Part shown: piece after piece, positions 26,814-35,083 of the stretch
How positions within the stretch are numbered: position 1 is the stretch's first letter
Layout: every line of letters begins with the position of its first letter
DNA from: Phocaeicola vulgatus ATCC 8482
Lineage (GTDB): Bacteria; Bacteroidota; Bacteroidia; Bacteroidales; Bacteroidaceae
Direction: 5' to 3'
Length of the DNA stretch: 64,000 bases
Assembly (NCBI RefSeq): GCF_000012825.1
Contig: NC_009614.1
Span: 3,596,001 to 3,660,000 of the forward strand
Notes under the pieces: model-generated
Told to the model about the DNA's origin: nothing
Databases searched by the model: none
Seen by the model: only the letters and a program-made list of their open reading frames with translations
Translations under genes and position numbers: made by a program

Positions 26814-27485
26814 TCAATATATGTCTCTCGCTTCATCGAATTGGAATACGGTTCTTTTCATTCTTCTAATTTTTGAAAAATAACTGGCCGCAACTCTTGA
26901 CATATAACTAAACGGCTCCAATACATTACCTTTCCTTTCCGCAATGGTACATAATGTTTCCTCATATATGTAACTCCATACCTCTTCCAGCATTTGTGGC
27001 CTGTTTGTGAATTTACGTTTTACGATATAGGCGCATATACGTTTTTTGTACTTACTTAACTCCAATGCTATATCCGTAATGTCTTCGGTATCGTAATACA
27101 ATTTCACTTTTTGAAGCCAATCCAGCGCATTCAAATTACATTGAACAACCTCTTTACTTGTCATTTGGGGCTTTATCTTGGAGCGTGCAAGTTCGAGAAA
27201 ATCATATCTTGTTTTCAATTCTATCCTGCCATTGAGTGATACAACCCATACTCTGCCCAACTTGTTGGGATTGATATGGTGGGATACAGCATACATCAGC
27301 CGGTTGACACAAATAGCACGTTGTTTTTTTGTATCGTCATCATATAGAAGATATCTGCCATTAACAGGCTTTATTATCCTACATGTAGTTTTATTTCTTA
27401 CGCGTTCTCCGTTTGTTTCATATTTAGAATATCCTTCTATATCAATCCATTGTTTGGGGGTGTTCTGCATATTGTAAGTTTTCAT
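26814..27485 (-). CDS. NUMOD4-like domain protein without HNH
   Basis: 223 residues. The N-terminal part (WIDIEGYSKYETNGERVRNK, then NGRYLLYDDDTKKQRAICVNRLMY) follows the NUMOD4 pattern (W.dI.gYe..Y.vSn.GrVr...vhrlv) found at the front of homing HNH endonucleases. No HNH motif follows; the rest is helical and basic (KFTNRPQMLEEVW, SYFSKIRRMKRTVFQF). It may be a DNA-binding remnant or a repurposed regulator. Confidence 0.5.
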   Translation of the reverse strand: MKTYNMQNTPKQWIDIEGYSKYETNGERVRNKTTCRIIKPVNGRYLLYDDDTKKQRAICVNRLMYAVSHHINPNKLGRVWVVSLNGRIELKTRYDFLELARSKIKPQMTSKEVVQCNLNALDWLQKVKLYYDTEDITDIALELSKYKKRICAYIVKRKFTNRPQMLEEVWSYIYEETLCTIAERKGNVLEPFSYMSRVAASYFSKIRRMKRTVFQFDEARDIY

Positions 27486-27673
27486 ATTTTTCTTATTTTG
27501 AATTTCTTGTTTATTTCCTTTTCTGCCGCCTTGACTCCTTTCTTAAATCCCTCCACAAAGCTGTCAAAACAAGCTCTATGGATTTCTAAAGTACATCTTC
27601 GCATAAGTGGACAAATCGAACATTTTTGGCTAAGTCCGGCTGACTTCTTGGCTATTTTCGTTACGTTTTTCAT
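27482..27673 (-). CDS. Small Cys-containing phage protein (63 aa)
   Basis: Basic 63-residue protein with CSICPLMRRCTLEIHRAC in the middle, which offers four Cys/His ligands for a small zinc site. Lys-rich C-terminus. Its stop overlaps the next start by 4 nt (ATGA). Function unknown. Confidence 0.6.
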   Translation of the reverse strand: MKNVTKIAKKSAGLSQKCSICPLMRRCTLEIHRACFDSFVEGFKKGVKAAEKEINKKFKIRKI

Positions 27674-27685
27674 TGGATTTTTAAA

Positions 27686-28003
27686 TTAATTATTACGATT
27701 TCTTTCCGCTGCGACTTCACTCATACACATCTTGCACCAGGAGGTGAGACATTGGTATTCCTTATCCCCATATCTGACAGTCCTGTTATAGAACCGGTGG
27801 AGCGGAAGGGAACGTCCGCAATGCGGACAAACCTTTCTTCCTGCTTCCGTACCGGCAACCGTCTTGGCTTTACGGTGTACAAGCGTACATCCTCTGCATT
27901 CATCCAGTCTGCCTTTGTATTTCCGGCATTTGTGCAGGGAGATGCGCCCGCATGGAGCGAATTTCTCGCAGTCGAATCTGGGTTCTGTGTGATAGATGTT
28001 CAT
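27686..28003 (-). CDS. Zinc-finger-rich phage protein (105 aa)
   Basis: Eleven Cys in CxxxC/CxxC pairs: CEKFAPC, HKCRKYKGRLDECRGC, CPHCGRSLPLHRFY and CKMCMSE. The third pair with RFYNR is like the zinc ribbons of phage HNH-associated or recombination proteins. It overlaps the PcfJ stop by 4 nt and starts with MNIYHTEPRFDC. Probably nucleic-acid binding; the exact role is unknown. Confidence 0.65.
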   Translation of the reverse strand: MNIYHTEPRFDCEKFAPCGRISLHKCRKYKGRLDECRGCTLVHRKAKTVAGTEAGRKVCPHCGRSLPLHRFYNRTVRYGDKEYQCLTSWCKMCMSEVAAERNRNN

Positions 28004-29349
28004 GCAGTAAGTTTTTTGATCAGACTCATGTTCTTCTCCACCAGCCGGATAATGCAGTCATGATACTCCGATGTTCCGTTGCATACGGCTCTTGACTGTA
28101 CTATCTGAAAAGATTTAAGATTCACTTCGATGGTTTCCACATGTTTTTCTCCGACTATGGCTGTCATGATCAGGCATTCACTGCGTCTGTAATACCTGTT
28201 GGCGTATACACAATGGTGCATGGCTTTGCCCTCCTTGTAGAACTGGGTTACGCTTTCAAGCGGACGGATGACTATGCCGTCGCCTTTGATTTCCATGCCG
28301 AAGAATCTTTCCATCCGGTTGTAGAATGATGCTATATCCTCCTTGAGCTGCTTTTCTTTTTGGATAGCCTTTATTCTGTCCCTTTCCCTTCTTTGCCTTG
28401 CCTCAATTTCATTTTTCTTTCTTAGTAATCTGTCGTGCTCGGCTTTTAAATTTTTGGGACATACGTATTTGGCGTTATGCAGATCCTTGTGGAAATAGGA
28501 CAGCAGGCTTATATAGTCATTCCACATGCTTGCATCTCTGATTATATAACGGTTGCGGTTGCAGATGTTGAAAGACGGTTTATATCGGAGTTGGTAATAG
28601 CCCGTTTTGTACATGTGCTTCAACATATCCGTCTGCCCGGTCTTGATACATAATTCCGCATCATTGCCACCTTTCAGAAGGTCTCGTATAAGTTTTGAGG
28701 GGGGTACATCGGGGAACCGTTTCCCGATTCCCCGCTTTCTTAATTCCGGGAGCAGTTTCTTTCTTGGGTATATCCATCCCCATATCGCATATAGGTCTCC
28801 ACGATAATTCCAACTGTAACTGCCGTATTCACCCTTTATGCTCAGTGGTTCCGAATATATCCATCCGCTGCTTCCCATATTCATCGGTTTTGCCATGATG
28901 GTGCGTTTCCCCTCGACGGTGATCCATTCCTGAACCACTTCAAAGAAAGCATAGTGAATATAATCCTGTCTGCTGTTCAAATCAAAATTCCTTTTTCTGG
29001 CGTACTTGCAGCATAGTATATGTCTTATGATCTGGAACTCTCCGGCGGTCTGTAAGATGGACATGTACTTTTCTTCCTCGACTTTTCGTTTCCGGCTGAC
29101 CTTTACGTCCAGTTTGTGGTGGCAGTACGGGCATTCGGTCGTATCACCGAGCAGGGTGGTTCTCAGCTCGCTATTGCTTGTGTCTATCCATGTTCCGCCG
29201 CACTCGGAACACCATAGCTCATCCTTGCACCTATATGCTTCGTGGATGAATATATGTTCTTTCGCCCATTCTTTTTGTACTTCGGTAACGGCGGACAGTT
29301 TGCCGCTTAGTCCGGTTACACGTTTCTCAAGTTTCGTTCTCGGTTTCAT
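28000..29349 (-). CDS. PcfJ-like protein
   Basis: 449 residues. The N-terminus has two zinc-ribbon pairs (WCSECGG, CPYCHH). The middle is rich in aromatic and basic residues, and there is a charged helix at about 310-350. The C-terminal signature AMHHCVYANRYYRRSECLI with VETIEVNL is diagnostic of the PcfJ family, first named from conjugative plasmid pCF10 and common in phages. The molecular role is unknown. It is paired with PcfK immediately upstream (2-nt gap), as on plasmids. Confidence 0.85.
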   Translation of the reverse strand: MKPRTKLEKRVTGLSGKLSAVTEVQKEWAKEHIFIHEAYRCKDELWCSECGGTWIDTSNSELRTTLLGDTTECPYCHHKLDVKVSRKRKVEEEKYMSILQTAGEFQIIRHILCCKYARKRNFDLNSRQDYIHYAFFEVVQEWITVEGKRTIMAKPMNMGSSGWIYSEPLSIKGEYGSYSWNYRGDLYAIWGWIYPRKKLLPELRKRGIGKRFPDVPPSKLIRDLLKGGNDAELCIKTGQTDMLKHMYKTGYYQLRYKPSFNICNRNRYIIRDASMWNDYISLLSYFHKDLHNAKYVCPKNLKAEHDRLLRKKNEIEARQRRERDRIKAIQKEKQLKEDIASFYNRMERFFGMEIKGDGIVIRPLESVTQFYKEGKAMHHCVYANRYYRRSECLIMTAIVGEKHVETIEVNLKSFQIVQSRAVCNGTSEYHDCIIRLVEKNMSLIKKLTA

Positions 29350-29351
29350 GA

Positions 29352-29771
29352 TTAGAACAAGCTCATTTGTTGTACATTATCATCCGCTTTCTTTCGGACG
29401 TTTTTCTTCCTGAGTGTCTGGTATTGTTCTTCCGCTAGCCGTGCGATTGCTTTGTCACGTGCCGCTTTCTTATCTTCTTCGGTGAGTTCCACAGGTTTGG
29501 CGGAGGATGATACGGACGTTTTCTCTCCGGCAGGCAGCCGGTTTATTTTGATATCGTCCTCATCATAGTAGTGCACTGCCATCCCGTAGACCTCCTCGTC
29601 TGAAATCGCTACGGCGTTACCACGCTTCCTGGCTTCACCCATGATATAACTACAGCATTCATCAATGCTTTTCTTCTCATTCGCATATTTGGGGGCGAAC
29701 AGTGAATCTTCTTCCGCCCGTTTGTCCAGATAGGCTTTGATTGCCTGTTTGAAACTTTCATTACTTGCCAT
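29352..29771 (-). CDS. PcfK-like protein
   Basis: 139 residues. It starts MASNESFKQAIKAYLDKRAEED, contains FAPKYANEKKSIDECCSYIM and ISDEEVYGMAVHYYDEDDIK, the PcfK pattern, and has a charged Lys/Ala-rich C-terminus ending in QMSLF, which fits a beta-clamp-binding peptide. It lies immediately before PcfJ. Both have unknown roles, and the clamp motif suggests a link to replication. Confidence 0.85.
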   Translation of the reverse strand: MASNESFKQAIKAYLDKRAEEDSLFAPKYANEKKSIDECCSYIMGEARKRGNAVAISDEEVYGMAVHYYDEDDIKINRLPAGEKTSVSSSAKPVELTEEDKKAARDKAIARLAEEQYQTLRKKNVRKKADDNVQQMSLF

Positions 29772-29776
29772 GGTCG

Positions 29777-29941
29777 TTAGTTGTTTGTCAAAAATGGAAT
29801 CATGCTTTTCATCTTATAAGCATCGTTAATGTTGATAACATCGCCGCTTTTCTCATCCGGACAGGTGGCTCCATCAAAGCTCTTTCTCGGATTTATCGGA
29901 GAAGGACTGATTTTGTTAATCAGAATGTTTTTAATATCCAT
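29777..29941 (-). CDS. Short ParB-like N-terminal peptide (54 aa)
   Basis: ATG at 29941, 12 nt after the P3 leader motif. The first 23 residues (MDIKNILINKISPSPINPR, then KSFD) match the start of ParB/Srx domains, but the frame then runs into an unrelated sequence and stops at 29777. The rest of the ParB domain is absent. It is either a trimmed gene that keeps the P3 start or a genuine micro-protein. It is the first gene of the P3 transcript. Confidence 0.55.
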   Translation of the reverse strand: MDIKNILINKISPSPINPRKSFDGATCPDEKSGDVININDAYKMKSMIPFLTNN

Positions 29942-29953
29942 AGTTTTAATGTA

Positions 29954-30034
29954 TTGGTTTGACTTTTAGTTTGTTATATCAATAAAGATAAACGTTGAGA
30001 ACAAGTTTTACAAACAGAAACTTCGCCATTTTTA
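29954..30034 (-). promoter_or_regulatory. Repeated phage promoter P3
   Basis: Minus-strand -33 TTTG (30011-30014), 20-bp spacer, -7 TATCTTTA (29983-29990), leader AGTCAAACCAA (29954-29964) 12 nt before ATG 29941. The upstream box ATGGCGAAGTTTCTG overlaps the stop of the small gene before it. Confidence 0.85.
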
Positions 30035-30229
30035 CGCCTTTTTACCAGAGGGTAAAACGGTCAGAAAACCACGCCGTACAGTCTCGTTAAAGACAGGCAG
30101 GTCCTCAGCTCTGACATACACCTCAGATTCATGATTCAGGGTAAGATATGAGCTGAAACCGAAACGTTCACATATCTCTTTACGTCTTTTCATGCCTTTG
30201 GAGCTCCACTTTATTCTGATTTTTTCCAT
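30032..30229 (-). CDS. Small basic phage protein (65 aa)
   Basis: MEKIRIKWSSKGMKRRKEIC, with a basic N-terminus, then a short beta-like middle (SSYLTLNHESEVYVRAEDLPVF). It overlaps the previous gene by 19 nt and ends inside the P3 upstream box. Probably nucleic-acid binding; function unknown. Confidence 0.55.
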   Translation of the reverse strand: MEKIRIKWSSKGMKRRKEICERFGFSSYLTLNHESEVYVRAEDLPVFNETVRRGFLTVLPSGKKA

Positions 30230-30876
30230 AAATCTATTATTTGCTTGGATTCTGCATCACCGGATTCCGCACGGCGTTTTAGTTCGTTGTACCAGCTCAA
30301 AGAAGAATATCCTTCGGGTGGAGTGAATCTTCTGTTCTCTATCTCATTCTGGATTCTCTTTCGGTTTATAGCGTCCAGCTCATAATTCCTTTCTGACCTG
30401 AACTCCTTGAAAAAGGCATTGCCAATTCTTCTGGCATCGAAAGAGGCGAATGAATTATCATACTTTCCAGCTTTGTAGCGTGCGAAAAACAACATCAACT
30501 CAGAAAGTTTGTAAGCCTTAACCTGTGAGGCAAAGGACTGGCAGAAGATTCTTATTCCATCAGCAACTCCCTTTTCCTTGCTGTTGGAAGCCCCGAATAT
30601 GCCAGACACCTGTATGTCAATCCAATATTCGGAGGAACCATGGCCGTAAAGCGCATCATACTGCATCAGCGAGGGACAGTCTGCCATATAAGCCTTTTCC
30701 GGATTCTGAAGGGTATATCCCCATTGAGTTGGTGAAAATACTCTTTCAACCTCAGAACGGTCTTTCCATTTGGTCAGCCAAGCCTTCTTCGAGGTCTCGC
30801 TTATGTTGTTGTAGCAAGCTAAGAGCGTAGGCGTTAGCTTCCTGCTTGCTTGTATAACAGCTCCTATTGTTCCCAT
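30211..30876 (-). CDS. Replication-module protein, DUF6633-like (221 aa)
   Basis: The ATG at 30876 is preferred to a TTG at 30900. Helical protein with LACYNNISETSKKAWLTKW, IRIFCQSFASQVKAYKLSELMLFFARYKAGKY and SLSWYNELKRR. Proteins of this kind follow the DUF4373 replication gene in Bacteroides phages and could be helicase-loader-like; the DUF number is from memory. It overlaps the preceding gene by 125 nt in another frame, which is unusually long. Confidence 0.55.
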   Translation of the reverse strand: MGTIGAVIQASRKLTPTLLACYNNISETSKKAWLTKWKDRSEVERVFSPTQWGYTLQNPEKAYMADCPSLMQYDALYGHGSSEYWIDIQVSGIFGASNSKEKGVADGIRIFCQSFASQVKAYKLSELMLFFARYKAGKYDNSFASFDARRIGNAFFKEFRSERNYELDAINRKRIQNEIENRRFTPPEGYSSLSWYNELKRRAESGDAESKQIIDLWKKSE

Positions 30877-31711
30877 TGTTTCGTTGTTTTTCAAGCTCAA
30901 TTTTCAGCCATCTAGCAAAGTGTGATTTCGCATCCTTTGGTGCTTTCCTTACCTCTCCCTCGTTTTGAAGTTTCTCGAAAAAATGTTTTAAATACGTTTT
31001 GAACATATCTACCGTAAAATCCTTGTAACCGGAATTACGTGTATTCATCGTTACGATTTCACTCCAACTCATGTCCCTTGACAATTCCTCATAGCATTCG
31101 TCTAATTCTTTGCCTAAAATTTCGGGAGGGGGAAGATTTTCTTTATCTCTCGATAGAGAGATTTCTTTATTATTTCCTTTCCTTTTCTTTGTGGTGTTTT
31201 TGCATACATTAATGTCGGCAGTAAAAGGGTTATTGCATACATTAACCCCGCCATTGCAAACATTAACTATATCGCTCGATACATCTCCATCGTCGGAAGA
31301 AAAAACTTCCTTGTTTTCGCAACCGCTAACTTTGATTAATAAGTATCTAAAATCATCCACAGATTTACGCCTTTTAGATATTTTGAAATATCGCTTTTGG
31401 ATGCCCGCACTGGTAAGAACTCCCATCGAATCAAACAGGTCTTTGTCAAAGAAGCCCCATAAGACTAAACGGTTCATTATGCTGTCGAGCAATTCAGAAG
31501 ACACTCCGGGCAGGTCTCTAAGGAGTTTGAATTTCAGCAGATCATTCCACAATATGAAATATCCATTTCGGTATATCGCACAAAGCAGCTTGATTACAAC
31601 AATTTCTCCTTTAATCCCGAATTCCCCGGATATGGCTACAATCTTCTCATCATTAAAGAAATCAACGTCAAAAGGGAAATAATCCAATCCCATTTTATTA
31701 GGTCTTGCCAT
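30752..31711 (-). CDS. DUF4373 (Lin1244/Lin1753-like) replication protein
   Basis: 319 residues. The N-terminal winged-helix domain (about 1-115) begins MARPNKMGLDYFPFDVDFFND and includes EFGIKGEIVVIKLLCAIYR and VLTSAGIQKRYFKISKRR, typical of DUF4373/Lin1244 proteins related to DnaD-type initiators. A low-complexity linker follows, then a C-terminal helical part (MFKTYLKHFFEKLQNEG, FARWLKIELEKQ). It probably acts in phage replication initiation. It lies 11 nt after rusA. Confidence 0.78.
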   Translation of the reverse strand: MARPNKMGLDYFPFDVDFFNDEKIVAISGEFGIKGEIVVIKLLCAIYRNGYFILWNDLLKFKLLRDLPGVSSELLDSIMNRLVLWGFFDKDLFDSMGVLTSAGIQKRYFKISKRRKSVDDFRYLLIKVSGCENKEVFSSDDGDVSSDIVNVCNGGVNVCNNPFTADINVCKNTTKKRKGNNKEISLSRDKENLPPPEILGKELDECYEELSRDMSWSEIVTMNTRNSGYKDFTVDMFKTYLKHFFEKLQNEGEVRKAPKDAKSHFARWLKIELEKQRNNGNNRSCYTSKQEANAYALSLLQQHKRDLEEGLADQMERPF

Positions 31712-31722
31712 AGGCGTTTCCT

Positions 31723-32097
31723 TTACCCGAATTCAACCGGGGTTATTTCATACTCGACACGCGGTTCTTTCCGGTCAACGAATTTTTCAATCTCTATGTA
31801 CACGCACTGACGGTCGTTTTTGATTGTTCCCGTCATTTGCAGACAGTCAAGCAGTATCTTCAGTGAGTTGTCCAAATCCGGCCGTTTGCTGTTATAATAG
31901 ACTTTTGCCCTCAGTCTGAAATATCCCTCAATCATCCGTCCCCGTTCGGGGCATTGGATATAAAAGTTCTTTTCGTATTCCTTGAGCACTTCCTGTTTTG
32001 CAAGCGAGGAATGTGTCTTTCGGGTCTTGGGGTCAAAATGAGAAACAATCTTATAACAATTGCTCTTTGATGGTATTTGTCCTCTTATGATATACAT
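31723..32097 (-). CDS. rusA: RusA-family Holliday junction resolvase
   Basis: 124 residues, the usual RusA size. The catalytic core RPDLDNSLKILLDCLQ supplies the two Asp residues and the Lys, and GTIKNDRQCVYIEIEKF supplies the third acidic site. N-terminal PSKSNCYKI corresponds to the family start. The enzyme cuts four-way junctions from recombination and replication. It is in the recombination operon directly after the helicase gene. Confidence 0.9.
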   Translation of the reverse strand: MYIIRGQIPSKSNCYKIVSHFDPKTRKTHSSLAKQEVLKEYEKNFYIQCPERGRMIEGYFRLRAKVYYNSKRPDLDNSLKILLDCLQMTGTIKNDRQCVYIEIEKFVDRKEPRVEYEITPVEFG

Positions 32098-32099
32098 GA

Positions 32100-33257
32100 T
32101 TATAATATTACGTTAGTTAATTGTTTGCCATTGCTCTTGATGCACCACTTGTCCTTTTCCGGTTGTTCTACCCTTAAATCCTCGACTTTCCCGAATGTCC
32201 TGATATTGCCACATAAGTCTATGACCCAGCCGTTCTTGCCGGGGCACGGACGAATGACACGTCCGACCATCTGATAATACAGTGAGAGTGACATGGTAGG
32301 TCTGCAAAGCACGACGGTGTCAAGTTCTGGATAGTCAAACCCTGTGGTAAGCACGCCGACATTGGCTACAACTTTTATTTTCCCGGCTTTGAATTCGGCA
32401 AGTATTCTCTCACGGTCAGATTTGGTGGTATCCGCGCTTACAACGGCGCTGTCAGGAATCTCCCGTGCAAGCATTTCAGCCTCGGCGGTGAACCGGGTGA
32501 AAACAAGCATGCCTTTACGTGCTCCCCCGACTTTGGGATGAAGCAATCGTTTCACTATGGAGATGAGATAGCCGTACAGATCCACACGCCGGAATTCATC
32601 AGACAGGCTTGCGTCGTCAAAATCAGCTCCGGAAGAGTTTCTCCTTACTTTGGTCAGGTCAATTCTCGTGACATCGTAATACTTCAACCGGGAAAGAAAC
32701 CCTTTGGCAAGCAATTCGCTTACCTGGCAATAATACAGGACCTGGGAGAAGACACGCGGACGGGTACGGGTGAGAAACTTAAGCATACTTCCGTTCATGC
32801 AGGAATATAACCGGTATGGGGTGGCGGTAAGCCCTACAATCCTTCTTTCAGCCTGTTCGAAGAATCTCTTGTACATTCCATCGCTTGGCTTGACAAGATG
32901 GCATTCATCAATCAGAATGTTCTTGAAATGCTGGAAGTCCTTCATATGCCGGATGACACTGCCGATAGTGGCGAATGTGATGCGGCTGATCTCTTTCCGG
33001 CCCACTGACGCGGAATATATGCTGCAATCCCAAATTCCGTATGTTTGCAGCTTCGCAAAGTTCTGTTCCAATATTTCTTTATTAGGCTGGAATACAATCA
33101 GAGGCTCCTCAAGCCTCGCTGCTATATCCGCTATGATGAGTGATTTGCCCGCACCTGTCGGAAGTACCAAAAGACCGTTCCTGTCTGACTTCATCTTAAA
33201 ACACATTACAGCGGCATCACTGGCTTTTTTTTGATAATCTCGTAATTGATATTTCAT
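32100..33257 (-). CDS. DEAD/DEAH-box helicase
   Basis: 385 residues. Superfamily 2 motifs in order: Q-like RDYQKKA, motif I LPTGAGKS, II IDECHLV, III VGLTATPYR, IV-type MLVFTRFTAEAEM, V VANVGVLTTGFDYPELDTVV and VI YYQMVGRVIRP. It is close to the compact UvsW/RecQ-like helicases of phages, without the C-terminal domains of larger enzymes. A role in remodelling replication or recombination intermediates is likely. Overlaps the HNH gene by 4 nt. Confidence 0.92.
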   Translation of the reverse strand: MKYQLRDYQKKASDAAVMCFKMKSDRNGLLVLPTGAGKSLIIADIAARLEEPLIVFQPNKEILEQNFAKLQTYGIWDCSIYSASVGRKEISRITFATIGSVIRHMKDFQHFKNILIDECHLVKPSDGMYKRFFEQAERRIVGLTATPYRLYSCMNGSMLKFLTRTRPRVFSQVLYYCQVSELLAKGFLSRLKYYDVTRIDLTKVRRNSSGADFDDASLSDEFRRVDLYGYLISIVKRLLHPKVGGARKGMLVFTRFTAEAEMLAREIPDSAVVSADTTKSDRERILAEFKAGKIKVVANVGVLTTGFDYPELDTVVLCRPTMSLSLYYQMVGRVIRPCPGKNGWVIDLCGNIRTFGKVEDLRVEQPEKDKWCIKSNGKQLTNVIL

Positions 33258-33529
33258 AGTCTGATAACTCCTTTATGAACTTTTTCGTGGCAAGAGGCGC
33301 ATAAGGTGACAAGGCAGTCCAGATGTTCGAGTTCATGACCGACTATGGACATTCCGTTCACCTTATAGCGCATATGATGTACTTCCAGCGGATAGAGGGC
33401 GTTACAATGCCGGCATTTGTGTCCGTCCCTGATACGTATTTCCCTTGCAACCTTCTCCCAATATGGATTCCGTGTCAGGGAGAGCGCATACGCCGACTTG
33501 CGTCCCCTCTTATGCCGTAGCCTGCTCAT
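33254..33529 (-). CDS. Small HNH endonuclease
   Basis: 91 residues. CRHCNALYPLEVHHMRY and LVTLCASCHEKVH give the two CxxC pairs and the HH...N-type catalytic core. It is shorter than packaging-associated HNH enzymes and lies in the recombination operon rather than beside terS. It may help recombination or target competing DNA. ATGA overlaps on both sides. Confidence 0.85.
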   Translation of the reverse strand: MSRLRHKRGRKSAYALSLTRNPYWEKVAREIRIRDGHKCRHCNALYPLEVHHMRYKVNGMSIVGHELEHLDCLVTLCASCHEKVHKGVIRL

Positions 33530-34230
33530 CAGTTTTCTTCTTCGTCAGAATCAACACATCCCAATGCATCGTTCAGATCATCTTCATTGCCTAGCTCATC
33601 GTCGCTGTCATCCGGAATCATGTCATGTTCGTTGTCAAAATCATCATCGTCAGGTTTCTCCACTGCCGGAAAATCCAGTCCGAACAGTTCCATCATGGCT
33701 GTGCGGTTTCTATCCTCCTGCGCCCACAGGGAAGATTTGTCGTAAGATGAAATCTTTTCAGCCTTGACCAGCAGAACACGGCCGTTTATTACCGAATAGA
33801 AAAGGTAGTAGCCGTTCAGGGCTATACGGAATGTCTTGGTTGGCGGCAGCTTCTTTTCCTTTGTGCCTTCCGTCACCTTGGCGGCATAATCCTTGATCTG
33901 TCTGCTAACCGAATTAAGAGCCTCCTCAGCGTCCGCCTTCAGTCGTTTGGCCTCTTCCTTTGCACTCAGCAGTTCTGCCTCGGCACTTGGCAGCTCTTTC
34001 TCTACGAGCTCACAATACTTCTTTCTGATCTCGTCTTTTTCAAAATTATCCATATATCTCATTGCCAGTTCATTCTCCGGGAACATGACATTGAAATGCT
34101 CGTTGACAGCCTTGATGATCTCCTTCTCGTTTTCAGCATTTCCGAATGTCAGTTCAAGAGGGAATGTGTCTTTTACAACTTCCGGCAGGACAAACTGCAG
34201 TTCCTCCGGTTCATAATCGTTTGTAATCAT
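33529..34230 (-). CDS. Phage protein with coiled coil and acidic tail (233 aa)
   Basis: The central coiled coil at about 70-120 (EAELLSAKEEAKRLKADAEEAL) is followed by a compact segment (KTFRIALNGYYLFYSVINGRVLLVKAEKI) and about 45 very acidic residues. The tail is reminiscent of DNA-mimic or SSB-like acidic tails. No known family is recognised. Part of the P4 recombination operon. Confidence 0.65.
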   Translation of the reverse strand: MITNDYEPEELQFVLPEVVKDTFPLELTFGNAENEKEIIKAVNEHFNVMFPENELAMRYMDNFEKDEIRKKYCELVEKELPSAEAELLSAKEEAKRLKADAEEALNSVSRQIKDYAAKVTEGTKEKKLPPTKTFRIALNGYYLFYSVINGRVLLVKAEKISSYDKSSLWAQEDRNRTAMMELFGLDFPAVEKPDDDDFDNEHDMIPDDSDDELGNEDDLNDALGCVDSDEEEN

Positions 34231-34253
34231 AATTATATTTTAATTTGTTATTA

Positions 34254-34706
34254 TTAATATCTGCCTTCATACTCGGCTACAAAGGCGGAATAGTACTTAT
34301 CGGTAGGCAAGGGGAGTATGATGCCAAAATCATTGTTGACATCAGCCTTCACGCTTTCCATGAAGTTTGTCATTTCCAAGGTATTCAGCTTGCTTGTGCC
34401 ACGGGATATGGTTTCGGTCTTTCCACCTATGGTCACCTGTTTGCTCAGAAATTTCTTGCAGTAGAGATCATGTATGTCCTGCACACCGTCAGCGGTGCTC
34501 CAATATTCCTCTCCTGTGTATTCCCTGAAACAGGCCCCGATACATCGGAACCATTGCCACATGAGGGCATTCTGGTTGAGGGTACGGGGCTTGGTCTTGC
34601 GTTTGATGGTGAGGGTATATTCCCCATTTCTCAGCAGGCTTAGCATGAACTCAAACGGTTTGTCAAGAGTTGCTTTACCGTCTTTCTTTATAATAGTGGC
34701 TTCCAT
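34254..34706 (-). CDS. NinB-like recombination protein
   Basis: 150 residues. IKRKTKPRTLNQNALMWQWFRCIGACFREYTGE and DLYCKKFLSKQ resemble the NinB (Orf) family, in which RSLxQNxxxW precedes the DNA-binding region. NinB assists phage recombination and binds single-stranded DNA, in keeping with its place directly after ssb. Moderate certainty. Confidence 0.6.
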   Translation of the reverse strand: MEATIIKKDGKATLDKPFEFMLSLLRNGEYTLTIKRKTKPRTLNQNALMWQWFRCIGACFREYTGEEYWSTADGVQDIHDLYCKKFLSKQVTIGGKTETISRGTSKLNTLEMTNFMESVKADVNNDFGIILPLPTDKYYSAFVAEYEGRY

Positions 34707-35083
34707 CAGCAGGGCAACTCATCATCGGAACTGGCATGTTGTGTCTGCTGCTTGACAGTTACCATCTCCATGCTTTCTGCAAATGTCTCAACGACAGTAT
34801 GCCTGACACCGTTCTTGTCTTCAAACGACCGGCTTCTGATTTCGCCTTCGACATATACCTTATCCCCTTTATGAAGATACTTCTTGGCTGTTTCGGCAAT
34901 ACCACGCCATACTACGATATTATGCCATTCGGTACGTTCGGGAATTTGTGTGCCATTTGGCAAAGTCTGTGCGCGCTTGGTCGTGGCAAGAGAGAACTGG
35001 CCGACGGCGACACCGCCCTCAAGATATCTGACATCGGGATCCTTTCCGAGATGTCCTAACAGGATTGCTTTATTCACACTCAT
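34706..35083 (-). CDS. ssb: Single-stranded DNA-binding protein
   Basis: 125 residues. An OB-fold SSB with NKAILLGHLGKDPDVRYLEGG, GQFSLATT, RTEWHNIVVWRGIAE and GDKVYVEGEIRSRSF. The tail is short and ends DDELPC; the last residue is Cys where the protein-interaction tip is usually Phe. It is placed between the nuclease and NinB-like genes, with a 14-nt overlap upstream. Confidence 0.93.
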   Translation of the reverse strand: MSVNKAILLGHLGKDPDVRYLEGGVAVGQFSLATTKRAQTLPNGTQIPERTEWHNIVVWRGIAETAKKYLHKGDKVYVEGEIRSRSFEDKNGVRHTVVETFAESMEMVTVKQQTQHASSDDELPC

